DNA of 64,000 nt from Pseudanabaenaceae cyanobacterium SKYG29 (GTDB lineage: Bacteria > Cyanobacteriota > Cyanobacteriia > Pseudanabaenales > Pseudanabaenaceae): the NCBI GenBank assembly GCA_025055675.1, contig JANWWT010000001.1, forward strand, positions 744,001 through 808,000. Direction: 5' to 3'. This document shows positions 25,585 through 33,422 of this stretch, in pieces (position 1 is the first letter of the stretch; each line of letters begins with the position of its first letter). The notes beneath the pieces were generated by a model. The model had not been told where the DNA came from and made no database searches. It saw only the letters and a program-made list of their open reading frames with translations. The translations under genes were made by a program, and so were the position numbers.

Positions 25585-26174
25585 TGGTTGATCACCCCGT
25601 TGCGGCTGACGACCACCTCATCGATGATACCGTAGTCCTTAGCTTCTGCAGCTGACATGAAGAAATCCCGATCGGTATCCTGGGCAATGCGTTCCAGGGG
25701 TTGACCCGTATGGTAAGCCAGTAGTTCATTGAGGCGTTGTTTGTGGTAGAGAATTTCTTTAGCTTGAATTTCAATGTCAGTTGCTTGCCCCTGTGCTCCC
25801 CCTAGGGGTTGGTGAATCATAATACGTGAGTGGGGGAGAGAAAATCGCTTCCCTTTTGCCCCTCCTGCCAGGAGAAATGCGCCCATACTAGCTGCCAGTC
25901 CAACACAGATAGTGGAGACATCGGGGCGGATATGTTGCATCGTGTCATAGATTGCCATCCCAGCAGTGACTGAACCCCCAGGGGAGTTGATGTAAAGGTA
26001 AATGTCCTTAGTAGGGTCGTCTGCTTCTAGGTAAAGGAGTTGGGCAACTATGGTATTGGCTAGTTCTGCCGTCACCTGATCCCCTAGGAAAACAATGCGT
26101 TCTTTGAGCAGGCGGGAATAGATGTCGTAGGCGCGTTCACCTCTGCCAGATTGTTCAATAACAGTTGGGATCAT
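25581..26174 (-). CDS. clpP: ATP-dependent Clp protease proteolytic subunit ClpP
   Basis: Serine peptidase of the Clp complex; 197 residues. Catalytic triad: Ser in [11 protein letters not shown] (about 101), His in [11 protein letters not shown] (about 126), Asp in DRDFFMSA (about 170). Cyanobacteria have several clpP genes and this one is of the full, active type rather than the ClpR type. No clpX or clpR is next to it; instead it is followed by the Tic20-like gene with a 4-nt overlap. Confidence 0.95.
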   Translation of the reverse strand: MIPTVIEQSGRGERAYDIYSRLLKERIVFLGDQVTAELANTIVAQLLYLEADDPTKDIYLYINSPGGSVTAGMAIYDTMQHIRPDVSTICVGLAASMGAFLLAGGAKGKRFSLPHSRIMIHQPLGGAQGQATDIEIQAKEILYHKQRLNELLAYHTGQPLERIAQDTDRDFFMSAAEAKDYGIIDEVVVSRNGVINQ

Positions 26175-26236
26175 GTGTACTTTGTTAGGAGAACACTCCT
26201 ATTATATTCCCAGCCCCTTTAGATAAAGGTTTCTCC

Positions 26237-26959
26237 ATGTCTTTATATAAGCCCTTTTTGGATTATGCCCTGAACTTCCTACAAACCCATTTCCCCTGTT
26301 CCCCTTATCCCATTCCCCCAGGTTTTGCCGAAAAATCTGCCCTAGTGGGTAAAGGTGCCCAGCCACAGGAAGTTAAAACGACTAGCTATGCTCTGCAGAC
26401 GGAAAAACTCCGCCAGATTCGGGCTGCCCATGTGGAGGGAGGGCAGAATTTACAGGTGCTCAATTTTGTCATCTTTCCCCGCATTGCCTACGACTTGCCC
26501 TTCTTTGGCGCGGACTTGGTCACTCTGCCAGGCGGTCATTTAATCGCCATCGATATGCAACCTCTGTTTCGCGATGACCCTGACTATCAAGCTAAATATG
26601 CCCAGCCTGTCCTAGCCATTCATCAGCGCTACCAAGCGGTCCTACCGTGGGGCGGAGATTTTCCCCAGGAGGCAGCTTGTTTTTTCTCCCCTGCTTTTTT
26701 GTGGACGAGACCAAAGGATACTCACCTAGTAGAAACTGTGGTGTTCCAAGCTTTTCAGGAATATCTGCACCAATACGGAGAATTTGTGGCAAGGGCAGAG
26801 CCAGTGCCAGAGGAAAAACGATCGTTAATTGCCGCCGCACAACAGCGTTATTTGGACTATCGTGCAGCTAAAGACCCCGCTCGCGGCATGTTCACCCGCT
26901 TCTATGGCAAAGAATGGACAGAGGCTTACATTCATGGTTTTTTATTCACCCACAACTAA
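26237..26959 (+). CDS. pebB: Phycoerythrobilin:ferredoxin oxidoreductase PebB
   Basis: Ferredoxin-dependent bilin reductase, 240 residues. The block [23 protein letters not shown]...[18 protein letters not shown] and DMQPLF matches PebB better than PebA (which has a FN-SVIYP block) or PcyA. PebB reduces 15,16-dihydrobiliverdin to phycoerythrobilin, the chromophore of phycoerythrin. It usually forms an operon with pebA, but here no pebA is adjacent. The C-terminal [21 protein letters not shown] is standard. Subtype call is by eye; a relative of the family cannot be excluded. Confidence 0.8.
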   Translation: MSLYKPFLDYALNFLQTHFPCSPYPIPPGFAEKSALVGKGAQPQEVKTTSYALQTEKLRQIRAAHVEGGQNLQVLNFVIFPRIAYDLPFFGADLVTLPGGHLIAIDMQPLFRDDPDYQAKYAQPVLAIHQRYQAVLPWGGDFPQEAACFFSPAFLWTRPKDTHLVETVVFQAFQEYLHQYGEFVARAEPVPEEKRSLIAAAQQRYLDYRAAKDPARGMFTRFYGKEWTEAYIHGFLFTHN

Positions 26960-27402
26960 ATGAACTGTGGCAAAGGAGGTTATTTATTTTCCTTGCCAGT
27001 GTGTCGGGTTATTACAGAGGGGTATATCCCTGAATTCTCGTTATATGCTCCCCCAGCACAACTGCCAATAAGTGCCACCCACCTCTCTCCATCTTGCGGT
27101 TGTCATAAAACATCGGGAGTTTGAGCTGCATAGCGGTTAAGACATGCACGGGTAGCATAGCACCTGTGACTGCTAACACGAAAACAATGACGGAAAAAGT
27201 TATCCGATCGGCAAAAGATAACAGGCAACTCACTGGACATACTGGCAAGGATTTTTTCTTCCTCTCCAGTCGTAGCGTGACTCCATGTCTAAGGATTGCC
27301 AACGTGTAAAAAGTCTTTTGCAACATTTCTCTAACCTGATAAATAAGCTGCATTCACCCTAGGCGCTTCCCTTATAATGGGCAAACGGAATTGCAAAAAC
27401 TT
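26960..27402. other. Gap between pebB and pdhB with a doubtful minus-strand frame
   Basis: A 113-codon minus-strand frame (27353 to 27012) could encode a protein with one hydrophobic stretch (FSVIVFVLAVTGAML). It has no ribosome site and no family I know, so I do not annotate it as a gene. The rest is probably leader sequence for pdhB. No hairpin-T terminator was seen behind pebB. Confidence 0.35.
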
Positions 27403-28401
27403 ATGGCAGAGTACACATTCTTTAATGCTCTACGGGCAGCTTTGGATGAGGAAATGGCTAGAGATGCCAGGGTGTTTGTTTTGGGCGAAGACGTAGGACA
27501 CTACGGTGGCTCCTACAAGGTGACGAAAGACCTCTACAAAAAATACGGTGAATTGCGCTTGCTGGATACGCCCATTTGTGAAAATAGTTTTACGGGCTTG
27601 GCGATCGGGGCAGCGATGACGGGTTTGCGCCCTGTGATTGAGGGTATGAACATGGGCTTTTTACTCCTTGCTTTCAACCAAATTGCCAATAATGCGGGGA
27701 TGTTGCGCTACACGTCGGGGGGGAATTTCAAGATTCCTTTGGTAGTGCGTGGTCCGGGGGGGGTAGGTAGAAATCTGGGGGCAGAACACTCCCAAAGACT
27801 GGAGGCTTATTTCCAAAATGTGCCGGGGATTAAGATGGTGGCTTGCTCTACGCCCTACAACGCTAAGGGTCTGCTCAAATCTGCTATTCGGGATGATAAT
27901 CCTGTTATCTTTTTCGAGCATGTTCTGCTCTACAACTTAAAGGAAAATCTGCCCGATGAGGAGTACCTCTTGCCCCTAGATAAGGCAGAAATTGTCCGAC
28001 GGGGTAAAGATGTCACGATCGTTACCTATTCCCGTATGCGTTACCATGTCCTCAAGGCGTTGGAAACTCTCCTACCTAAGGGCTATGACCCCGAAGTCAT
28101 TGATTTAATTTCCCTTAAGCCCCTGGATATGGACACGATCGGTGCATCTTTGCAGAAAACCCATCGTTTGATCATTGTGGAGGAGGATATGCGCTGTGGG
28201 GGCATTGGCGCAGAAATTATTGCCTCAATTAACGATCGGTTTTTTGATGAGCTGGATGCTCCTATTGTCCGTTTAGCGGCTAAGGACGTACCCACTCCCT
28301 ACAATACCAGGCTAGAGAATTTGACCATCCCGCAACCTGAAGATATTGTGGCGGCAGTGGAGCAGTTGTTCGGCGAGGCTCACCAGCCCCTCCTAGGCTG
28401 A
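27403..28401 (+). CDS. pdhB: Pyruvate dehydrogenase E1 beta subunit
   Basis: Beta chain of the thiamin-diphosphate E1 component. About 332 residues from the ATG of [11 protein letters not shown]; a TTG four codons earlier is possible. Family blocks: [33 protein letters not shown], the active-site [12 protein letters not shown], and [13 protein letters not shown]. The alpha, E2 and E3 genes are not adjacent, as is common in cyanobacteria. No clear Shine-Dalgarno sequence. It overlaps the next gene by one base (TGATG). Confidence 0.95.
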   Translation: MAEYTFFNALRAALDEEMARDARVFVLGEDVGHYGGSYKVTKDLYKKYGELRLLDTPICENSFTGLAIGAAMTGLRPVIEGMNMGFLLLAFNQIANNAGMLRYTSGGNFKIPLVVRGPGGVGRNLGAEHSQRLEAYFQNVPGIKMVACSTPYNAKGLLKSAIRDDNPVIFFEHVLLYNLKENLPDEEYLLPLDKAEIVRRGKDVTIVTYSRMRYHVLKALETLLPKGYDPEVIDLISLKPLDMDTIGASLQKTHRLIIVEEDMRCGGIGAEIIASINDRFFDELDAPIVRLAAKDVPTPYNTRLENLTIPQPEDIVAAVEQLFGEAHQPLLG

Positions 28402-30038
28402 TGTTGATTGTTACCTATCCCCCACCCCAACATACAACTACTAGCGATCGTATTTTTGTCCTTGGTACCGCCCCCAAGGGGGGGAATGTTTTCGTGAATG
28501 GCAAACCTATTCGCCGTAGCGAGTTTGGGCATTTTGCCCCTAGTTTTCCCCTGCGCCTGGGGAGAAATGAACTGACGGTCACCTATGGACAGCAACGGAA
28601 AATACTGAGAATCGATCGTCTGCCCGCTGTCCCTGTCCCCCCAGCTTTTGGTTTTGTGCCGGATTCTCTCTTTCCCCGCCAAAAAGTGGTTTTACCCCCA
28701 GGGGAATTGGTTTGTTTCCAAGCAATTGCCACACCTAACTCTACTGTGACAGTCGCTAGGGAGAACTGGCAGATGTCCCTTGTTTCCGTGCCCCAGTTAG
28801 TCCTTCCTCCTAATCACGCTGTCTTGACCCACACTGCCCAAACTCACAGCCGTCAACCGGGACTCTATCAGGGCTGTACCCGCCAAGCTATCAGTGGTAA
28901 GTATGTCTACAAATTGACCCAGGGAGACCGCAGCATCACTGCCCCTGCCCCAGGAGAACTGGTCATACGGGAAACTTTCCCCACAGTCCTGGTCACTACT
29001 GACCAAGCAGTTACCCGCAGCGGTCCGGGGACGGACTATTCCCGCTTGACTCCTTTACCCCAGGGTACCCAAGCAATGGTAACGGGACAGATAGGTAATT
29101 GGCTGCGCTTGGAATATGGGGCTTGGATTGAACAAAAGGACACAAAAACGATCGAGCGGGCTACGCCAGTACGCAGCATAATTCGGGGCGTGAGTAGCCG
29201 CCCAGGAATGGCAGCAACAGAGATTCTCTTTCCCCTAGAAGTACCTGTACCCATCAGTATTCGGCAGGAAGCGCAAAAATTGGTCTTAACTCTCCACTAT
29301 GTCACTGCTCAAACCGATACGGTTTTTCTCTCCCCAAATCCTGTGATTGAGCGCCTTGATTTTCAGCAGGTCAGCCCCGATCGGGTGGAGTATACCTTAA
29401 CTTTCAAAACTAAGCAGCAATGGGGCTACAGTACCCGCTATGAGGGCAATACGCTGGTGCTAACGGTGCGCCATCCCAGTCCCCAGGTGAGGGTGCTAAT
29501 CGATCCAGGGCATGGCAGTAGCAATGATTTGGGGGCGCGGGGACCCAACGGCTATCCCGAAAAGGATGTCACCCTCAAAGTAGCACAACTCCTTGCCCGA
29601 GCACTGCAGACAAAGGGGATAGAAGTAATTTTGACCCGATCGGGGGACGAAGATTTATTGCCCCAGCAGCGAGCCGAGATAATTAACAGAGTCAAACCCA
29701 CCCTCGCCCTCAGTCTGCACTACAACGCCCTCCCCGACAATGGTGATGCGGAAACCACCCAGGGGATCGGGACATTTTGGTATCATCCCCACAGCCACCA
29801 CCTAGCCCAATTTTTACACGACTATCTCACAGGTAAACTAAACCGCCAGTCCTACGGTGTATTTTGGGGCAATCTCGCCCTCACCCGACCCACGATCGCT
29901 CCCTCTGTCCTGCTAGAACTGGGTTTTATGACCCATCCCCAGGAGTTTGCTTGGATCACTGACCCCCAAGCACAACAACAGTTGGCAGATGTACTAGCAG
30001 AGGGAATTGTCAGGTGGCTGACAGACAGGAAAAGTTGA
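28401..30038 (+). CDS. N-acetylmuramoyl-L-alanine amidase (Amidase_3) with SH3b-like segment
   Basis: 545-residue cell-wall hydrolase. The C-terminal Amidase_3 domain (about 365-540) has all zinc and catalytic residues: His in DPGHG, Glu in GYPEKDV, His in SLHYNAL, and catalytic Glu in LLELGF. Before it are an SH3b-like module (SGPGTDYSRLTPLPQGTQAMV...NWLRL, about 205-250) and an AMIN-like beta region. I see no classical signal peptide at the N-terminus, which is odd for a wall enzyme; the start may be mis-set or export unusual. Cleaves septal peptidoglycan in related proteins. Confidence 0.85.
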   Translation: MLIVTYPPPQHTTTSDRIFVLGTAPKGGNVFVNGKPIRRSEFGHFAPSFPLRLGRNELTVTYGQQRKILRIDRLPAVPVPPAFGFVPDSLFPRQKVVLPPGELVCFQAIATPNSTVTVARENWQMSLVSVPQLVLPPNHAVLTHTAQTHSRQPGLYQGCTRQAISGKYVYKLTQGDRSITAPAPGELVIRETFPTVLVTTDQAVTRSGPGTDYSRLTPLPQGTQAMVTGQIGNWLRLEYGAWIEQKDTKTIERATPVRSIIRGVSSRPGMAATEILFPLEVPVPISIRQEAQKLVLTLHYVTAQTDTVFLSPNPVIERLDFQQVSPDRVEYTLTFKTKQQWGYSTRYEGNTLVLTVRHPSPQVRVLIDPGHGSSNDLGARGPNGYPEKDVTLKVAQLLARALQTKGIEVILTRSGDEDLLPQQRAEIINRVKPTLALSLHYNALPDNGDAETTQGIGTFWYHPHSHHLAQFLHDYLTGKLNRQSYGVFWGNLALTRPTIAPSVLLELGFMTHPQEFAWITDPQAQQQLADVLAEGIVRWLTDRKS

Positions 30039-30040
30039 AA

Positions 30041-30808
30041 TCAAGAATTAGTCCTAACAGGAACTCCTGCTTGTTGCAAATGACTTTTAATCTCATCGAT
30101 CGTGAGTTGACCATAGTGTAGGAGGGATGCCAAGAGGGCGGCACTGGCCTTGCCCGCTGTTAGAACTGTCTCAATGTGCTGGCAGTTACCTGCCCCGCCA
30201 GAAGCAATCACTGGTACTGGTACCCGATCGACTATTGCTCTGGTCAACGCCACATCGTAGCCTGCCTGGGTGCCGTCGGCATCCATACTGGTCACTAGCA
30301 GTTCCCCTGCCCCCCGTCTCACTACCTCTTCTGCCCAGGCAAGAGCGTCTAACCCTGTGTTCTCTCTGCCCCCCCGTACATACACGTCCCAGCCTGAACG
30401 ATCGGGTCTACTTCTGGCATCAATGGCGATGACTATACACTGACTGCCAAACCGATCGGCGGCTTGGTTGACCAAATCAGGGTTTCTCACGGCAGCGGAA
30501 TTGAGGCTGACTTTGTCTGCCCCCGCCTGTAACAGGTCAGCGATGGTGTCCACATCCCGAATGCCACCCCCTACCGTGAGGGGAATAAATACTTGTTCGG
30601 CAGTACGGCGCACCACATCAATGAGAATCTGACGGTCTTCATGGGTGGCAGTGATGTCTAAAAATACTAGTTCGTCTGCTCCCGCTTGGTTATAGCGCTG
30701 GGCTAATTCTACAGGGTCACCGGCATCTTTTAAGTCGACAAAGTTGACACCTTTGACTACTCTACCTGCTGTCACGTCTAAACAAGGAATGATGCGTTTT
30801 GCTAACAT
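30041..30808 (-). CDS. hisF: Imidazole glycerol phosphate synthase cyclase subunit HisF
   Basis: TIM-barrel half of IGP synthase; HisH supplies ammonia. The catalytic aspartates are in IPCLDV (residue 11) and the late [12 protein letters not shown] (about 131). Phosphate sites: TVGGGIRD and IASGGAG. 255 residues is normal. hisH lies 0.7 kb away on the opposite strand beyond hspA, so the partner genes are near but not in an operon. It ends 2 nt after the amidase gene stop, convergently. Confidence 0.96.
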   Translation of the reverse strand: MLAKRIIPCLDVTAGRVVKGVNFVDLKDAGDPVELAQRYNQAGADELVFLDITATHEDRQILIDVVRRTAEQVFIPLTVGGGIRDVDTIADLLQAGADKVSLNSAAVRNPDLVNQAADRFGSQCIVIAIDARSRPDRSGWDVYVRGGRENTGLDALAWAEEVVRRGAGELLVTSMDADGTQAGYDVALTRAIVDRVPVPVIASGGAGNCQHIETVLTAGKASAALLASLLHYGQLTIDEIKSHLQQAGVPVRTNS

Positions 30809-30915
30809 AATCTCCCCAAGTTTTGTTAAGTATTTTAACAGAGGTTCGGTTAGCTAGAGTTTAGTTGGTATTGAAAACCCTACCACCAGATTTACATAGA
30901 TTTGTTATGGTGTAA

Positions 30916-30933
30916 TTGTCACGAAAGTGACGA
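30916..30933 (+). promoter_or_regulatory. hspA: Stem-loop and strong ribosome site in the hspA leader
   Basis: A 7-bp stem, TTGTCAC / GTGACGA with one T-G pair, around a GAAA tetraloop, lying about 30 nt before the hspA start. An A-rich spacer and a near-perfect Shine-Dalgarno (AAGGAGGT, 30947-30954) follow. The stem does not cover the ribosome site. It could stabilise the mRNA or bind a protein; the sequence does not say which. Confidence 0.5.
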
Positions 30934-30962
30934 AAAAAAACTAAAGAAGGAGGTATACAGAT

Positions 30963-31397
30963 ATGGCTCTAGTACGTTATCAACCCTTCCGTGAATTTGA
31001 TGCTATTCAAAAAGAAATGAATCGCTTGTTTGACAGTCTATTTGCTACGGCAGAAAGTGTTTCTCCCTATGCTTTCATGCCCGCTGCGGAGCTGGAAGAA
31101 ACTAATGAAGCCATCAACCTGCGCTTAGAGTTGCCTGGTATTGACCCCAAAGAATTGGACATCCAAGTAACTGCTAACTCCGTATCTATTACGGGGGAAC
31201 GGCGCTCCGAAACCAAGACCACAGAAGACGGTGTCACGCGCTCTGAATTCCGCTATGGCAAATTCCAACGGGTGATTCCTCTGCCTGCCCGTGTTCAAAA
31301 TAATCAAACCAAGGCAGAATACAAAGATGGTATTCTTCATCTCACCCTGCCCAAGGCAGAAGAGGAAAAGAACAAAGTGTTCAAGGTCACCCTCTAA
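30963..31397 (+). CDS. hspA: Small heat-shock protein HspA (Hsp20/alpha-crystallin)
   Basis: 144-residue class A small chaperone, similar to cyanobacterial HspA/Hsp17. N-terminus MALVRYQPFREFDAIQKEMNR; alpha-crystallin domain with LRLELPGIDPKELDIQV, GERRSET and YGKFQRVIPLP; terminating strand in the GILHLTLPKAEEE block. The extreme C-terminus carries the VTL tail rather than a clear I-x-I motif. Behind the stop lies a set of 15-bp repeats and then a terminator. Strong ribosome site and leader hairpin point to post-transcriptional control. Confidence 0.94.
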   Translation: MALVRYQPFREFDAIQKEMNRLFDSLFATAESVSPYAFMPAAELEETNEAINLRLELPGIDPKELDIQVTANSVSITGERRSETKTTEDGVTRSEFRYGKFQRVIPLPARVQNNQTKAEYKDGILHLTLPKAEEEKNKVFKVTL

Positions 31398-31408
31398 CAA
31401 ATCTGTTA

Positions 31409-31464
31409 GGCTCAGCTTCGACAGGCTCAGCTTCGACAGGCTTAGCTTCGACAGGCTCAGCAGG
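31409..31464 (+). repeat. 15-bp tandem repeat, three and a part copies
   Basis: Units GGCTCAGCTTCGACA (x2), GGCTTAGCTTCGACA, then a partial GGCTCAGCAGG. Each unit can fold on its junction (AGCTT-CGAC-AGGCT). A close relative (AGCTCTGCTTCGACA) is tandemly present inside hisH 0.45 kb downstream, with the same AGCAGG end. Located between the hspA stop codon and its terminator. Confidence 0.9.
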
Positions 31465-31476
31465 TGGGATTGCTTT

Positions 31477-31498
31477 GCCCCCGATCGGGGGCTTTTTT
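31477..31498 (+). terminator. hspA: Rho-independent terminator of hspA
   Basis: Perfect 8-bp inverted repeat GCCCCCGA/TCGGGGGC followed by seven T. The centre contains the CGATCG palindrome. It ends 18 bp before the hisH start. Confidence 0.92.
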
Positions 31499-31515
31499 TA
31501 TGGCAATATATCTCC

Positions 31516-32208
31516 ATGACAATTTTAGTGATTAATTCAAGGGTCGCTAATCTCCACTCGGTAGTCAAAGCTTTGCAGCTGGGTGGGGCGGCAGTACAAA
31601 TTACCGATCGTTACCAAGATTTTGCTGGGGCAAGGGCAATCGTATTACCTGGGGTGGGAGCGTTCGATGCCGGGATGACAGCCTTACAACAAAAAGACTT
31701 GATTCATCCTCTCCAAGACTGGGCAGCTAAGGGGAAGCCATTGCTAGGAATTTGTCTGGGGTTGCAGATGCTATTTGAACGATCGGCAGAGGGAGAAAAA
31801 GCAGGTCTGGGCATTCTCAAGGGGGATGTGCAACGGTTACCTGCTTTGCCTGCTGTACCTTTGCCCCACATGGGCTGGAATCGCTTGGAAATTTGTGGTT
31901 CGGCAAGCTCTGCTTCGACAAGCTCTGCTTCGACAAGCTCAGCAGGCGATGGGTGGGTTTTGTGGCAGCATCTGCCTGCGCATCCTTGGGTCTATTTTGT
32001 CCATTCCTACTATGTTGAACCTGTAGACAAAATGATCGTTACTGCTACAACGGATTACGGGGGGTTTCACCCTGCTGTGGCAGTGGGGCAAGGCAATATT
32101 ATGGGGTTACAGTTTCATCCCGAAAAATCGGGTCCGATCGGGCTACAAATCCTGAAAAATTTCGTCCAGTATGCTGGCGTATTAGCGGAGACAGGTAACT
32201 ATGGCTAA
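31516..32208 (+). CDS. hisH: Imidazole glycerol phosphate synthase glutaminase subunit HisH, with repeat insertion
   Basis: Class I glutamine amidotransferase that feeds ammonia to HisF. 230 residues from the ATG of MTILVINS. Catalytic triad: Cys80 in GICLGLQ, His201 and Glu203 in QFHPEK. Between the conserved PHMGWNRLEI (ending about 126) and WVLWQHL is an extra low-complexity loop of about 16 residues made of Ser, Ala and Thr (SASSASTSSASTSSAG), encoded by the 15-bp repeat and in frame, so the protein should still fold. It overlaps the DUF2808 gene by 8 nt. hspA terminator precedes it, so it has its own promoter or reads through. Confidence 0.93.
   Translation: MTILVINSRVANLHSVVKALQLGGAAVQITDRYQDFAGARAIVLPGVGAFDAGMTALQQKDLIHPLQDWAAKGKPLLGICLGLQMLFERSAEGEKAGLGILKGDVQRLPALPAVPLPHMGWNRLEICGSASSASTSSASTSSAGDGWVLWQHLPAHPWVYFVHSYYVEPVDKMIVTATTDYGGFHPAVAVGQGNIMGLQFHPEKSGPIGLQILKNFVQYAGVLAETGNYG
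31906..31946 (+). repeat. hisH: 15-bp repeat array inside hisH
   Basis: Two perfect units AGCTCTGCTTCGACA followed by AGCTCAGCAGG. Unit length is a multiple of three, so insertion keeps the frame and adds Ser/Ala/Thr residues. Same family as the array behind hspA. Confidence 0.9.
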
Positions 32209-32695
32209 ATCTGCTCTATTTCTATCGATGGTACTGACTGGTATGTTGGCTCTGCCTACCCTGGCACAGGCGGGATCGGGGTTCATTTTGTTTGGGGATG
32301 TGCGGGACCGCGCCCTCAATTACACCCTCGATGATGGCAATGCTAAAAATATCGATCGCTATTTCCTTGACCTCAAACCCCAGAAATTCAAAATTGGTGA
32401 AATTATTATCAACATTCCCGAAACTTTTGACGGCAGATTTGACCCCGATCGGATGGAAGTACGCATCAAGGATAAGCCTGTGGCACTGCGCAGTAAAAAG
32501 CTAGACATGCAAGCCCGCCGCATTGAATTCGTAGTAGCTGAACCTGTGCCCCCCAATGTGCCTGTGACGATCGTTTTAGCGGGTGTGACTAACCCCTATT
32601 TCCCCGGGATTTACAAGTTTGATGCCAATTTGATCAGCGCCGATGACAAGCCTCTACTGCGTTACGTGGGGTCGTGGGTAATTGATTTCAACTGA
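32201..32695 (+). CDS. DUF2808 family exported protein
   Basis: 164-residue protein with a signal peptide (ends TLAQAG). Typical family sequence: GDVRDRALNYTLDDGN near the start of the mature part, FKIGEIIINIPETFDG in the middle and VLAGVTNPYFPGIYKFD near the end. Predicted beta-rich, periplasmic or lumenal. Function unknown. Its start lies 8 nt inside hisH, which suggests translational coupling although no functional link is known. Confidence 0.83.
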   Translation: MAKSALFLSMVLTGMLALPTLAQAGSGFILFGDVRDRALNYTLDDGNAKNIDRYFLDLKPQKFKIGEIIINIPETFDGRFDPDRMEVRIKDKPVALRSKKLDMQARRIEFVVAEPVPPNVPVTIVLAGVTNPYFPGIYKFDANLISADDKPLLRYVGSWVIDFN

Positions 32696-32761
32696 TGGGT
32701 TGGCAGGAATAGCCCCTAGGGTGTACAGTTAATCCTATGTCGTTAATATTAGGAGCTTAAT

Positions 32762-32860
32762 ATGCAGCTTTCCGATGCACAGGTGTTCACCGCTTTGGTG
32801 GTTGCTCTGTTTCCCGCTGTTATGGCAGCATTGCTGGGTTCCGCCCTCGCTAACGAATAG
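32762..32860 (+). CDS. psaM: Photosystem I subunit M
   Basis: A 32-residue single-span protein: MQLSDAQVFTALVVALFPAVMA then a short LLGSALANE end. PsaM proteins of other cyanobacteria share the S-D-xQ-V-F-x-A-L-V-x-AL-x-P start; the usual C-terminal STELYK is replaced here by ALANE, so the end is divergent. A TTAGGAGC ribosome site precedes the ATG. PsaM helps hold photosystem I trimers. Too short to be found by length-based gene calling. Confidence 0.82.
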   Translation: MQLSDAQVFTALVVALFPAVMAALLGSALANE

Positions 32861-32882
32861 TTGAAACACTAGTTAACAAAGC

Positions 32883-33422
32883 ATGGCTACCAGAAAACGA
32901 CTCTCGGCTCAACAGGCTCGTCCCGTAGTGATGCGCTCCGTCAGTCAACCAGAGATGCCAACAGGACAAAAAGCCAGAGCCAGAAAGGGTAGTAGGGTGA
33001 CTCCTTTTCCCAACAAGGAGAATGCTAGTCCTAGTTCTGGTAGCTTTATTTCCCCTGAGACTAAATTCCGCCTTCAGCAAGAACGCCATACTCTGGGACG
33101 TGCCCTAGAGATGCTAGGCGTTACGTTTGTCAGTCTTCTGCTGTCGGGGGGGGCAGTAATAGGCATTGTCCATTTGGCAAAGTATCAAAAAGTGCAACTC
33201 GATCGCCTAAAAGAACTCGATCGGGAAGTGGCGGTCATGGAAGCTCAGATTGAATTGCAACGGGAACGCTTAGCCCAAGCCTTTAGTACCGGTGGTCAGC
33301 AGGATGCTCTCCTCCATCGGGAAGGTTTCTTAGACCCTGATGAAATGTCGATTAAGCTAATAGAGAGGGAGAAACAAACTATACCCCCCAGTGTAACGGC
33401 AGAAAAATGGTCGAGCTTCTAG
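32883..33422 (+). CDS. Membrane protein with basic N-terminus and coiled coil, unknown
   Basis: 179 residues: a basic, disordered N-terminus (about 1-60), one span near 74-98 (ALEMLGVTFVSLLLSGGAVIGIV), then a predicted coiled coil (KYQKVQLDRLKELDREVAVMEAQIELQRERLAQA). This layout is like the small divisome proteins FtsB/FtsL (N-terminal cytoplasmic tail, one span, extracytoplasmic coil), but there is no sequence evidence for that family. It overlaps the U32 gene by 16 nt. Function not assigned. Confidence 0.62.
   Translation: MATRKRLSAQQARPVVMRSVSQPEMPTGQKARARKGSRVTPFPNKENASPSSGSFISPETKFRLQQERHTLGRALEMLGVTFVSLLLSGGAVIGIVHLAKYQKVQLDRLKELDREVAVMEAQIELQRERLAQAFSTGGQQDALLHREGFLDPDEMSIKLIEREKQTIPPSVTAEKWSSF

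Noticed and set aside
26237-26959. Assignment of the bilin reductase as PcyA
   Set aside because: The [12 protein letters not shown] and DMQPLF blocks and overall pattern fit PebB better than PcyA.
27012-27353. 113-codon minus-strand frame between pebB and pdhB
   Set aside because: No ribosome site, no family resemblance, one hydrophobic stretch only; treated as non-coding.
30860-30962. RNA thermometer masking the hspA ribosome site
   Set aside because: No leader segment complementary to AAGGAGG was found; the visible stem is separate from the ribosome site.
30809-30962. CIRCE operator upstream of hspA
   Set aside because: The TTAGCACTC-N9-GAGTGCTAA repeat is not present.
31409-31464. Short direct repeats considered as a CRISPR array
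   Set aside because: Units are 15 bp and contiguous without unique spacers, and no cas genes are present.
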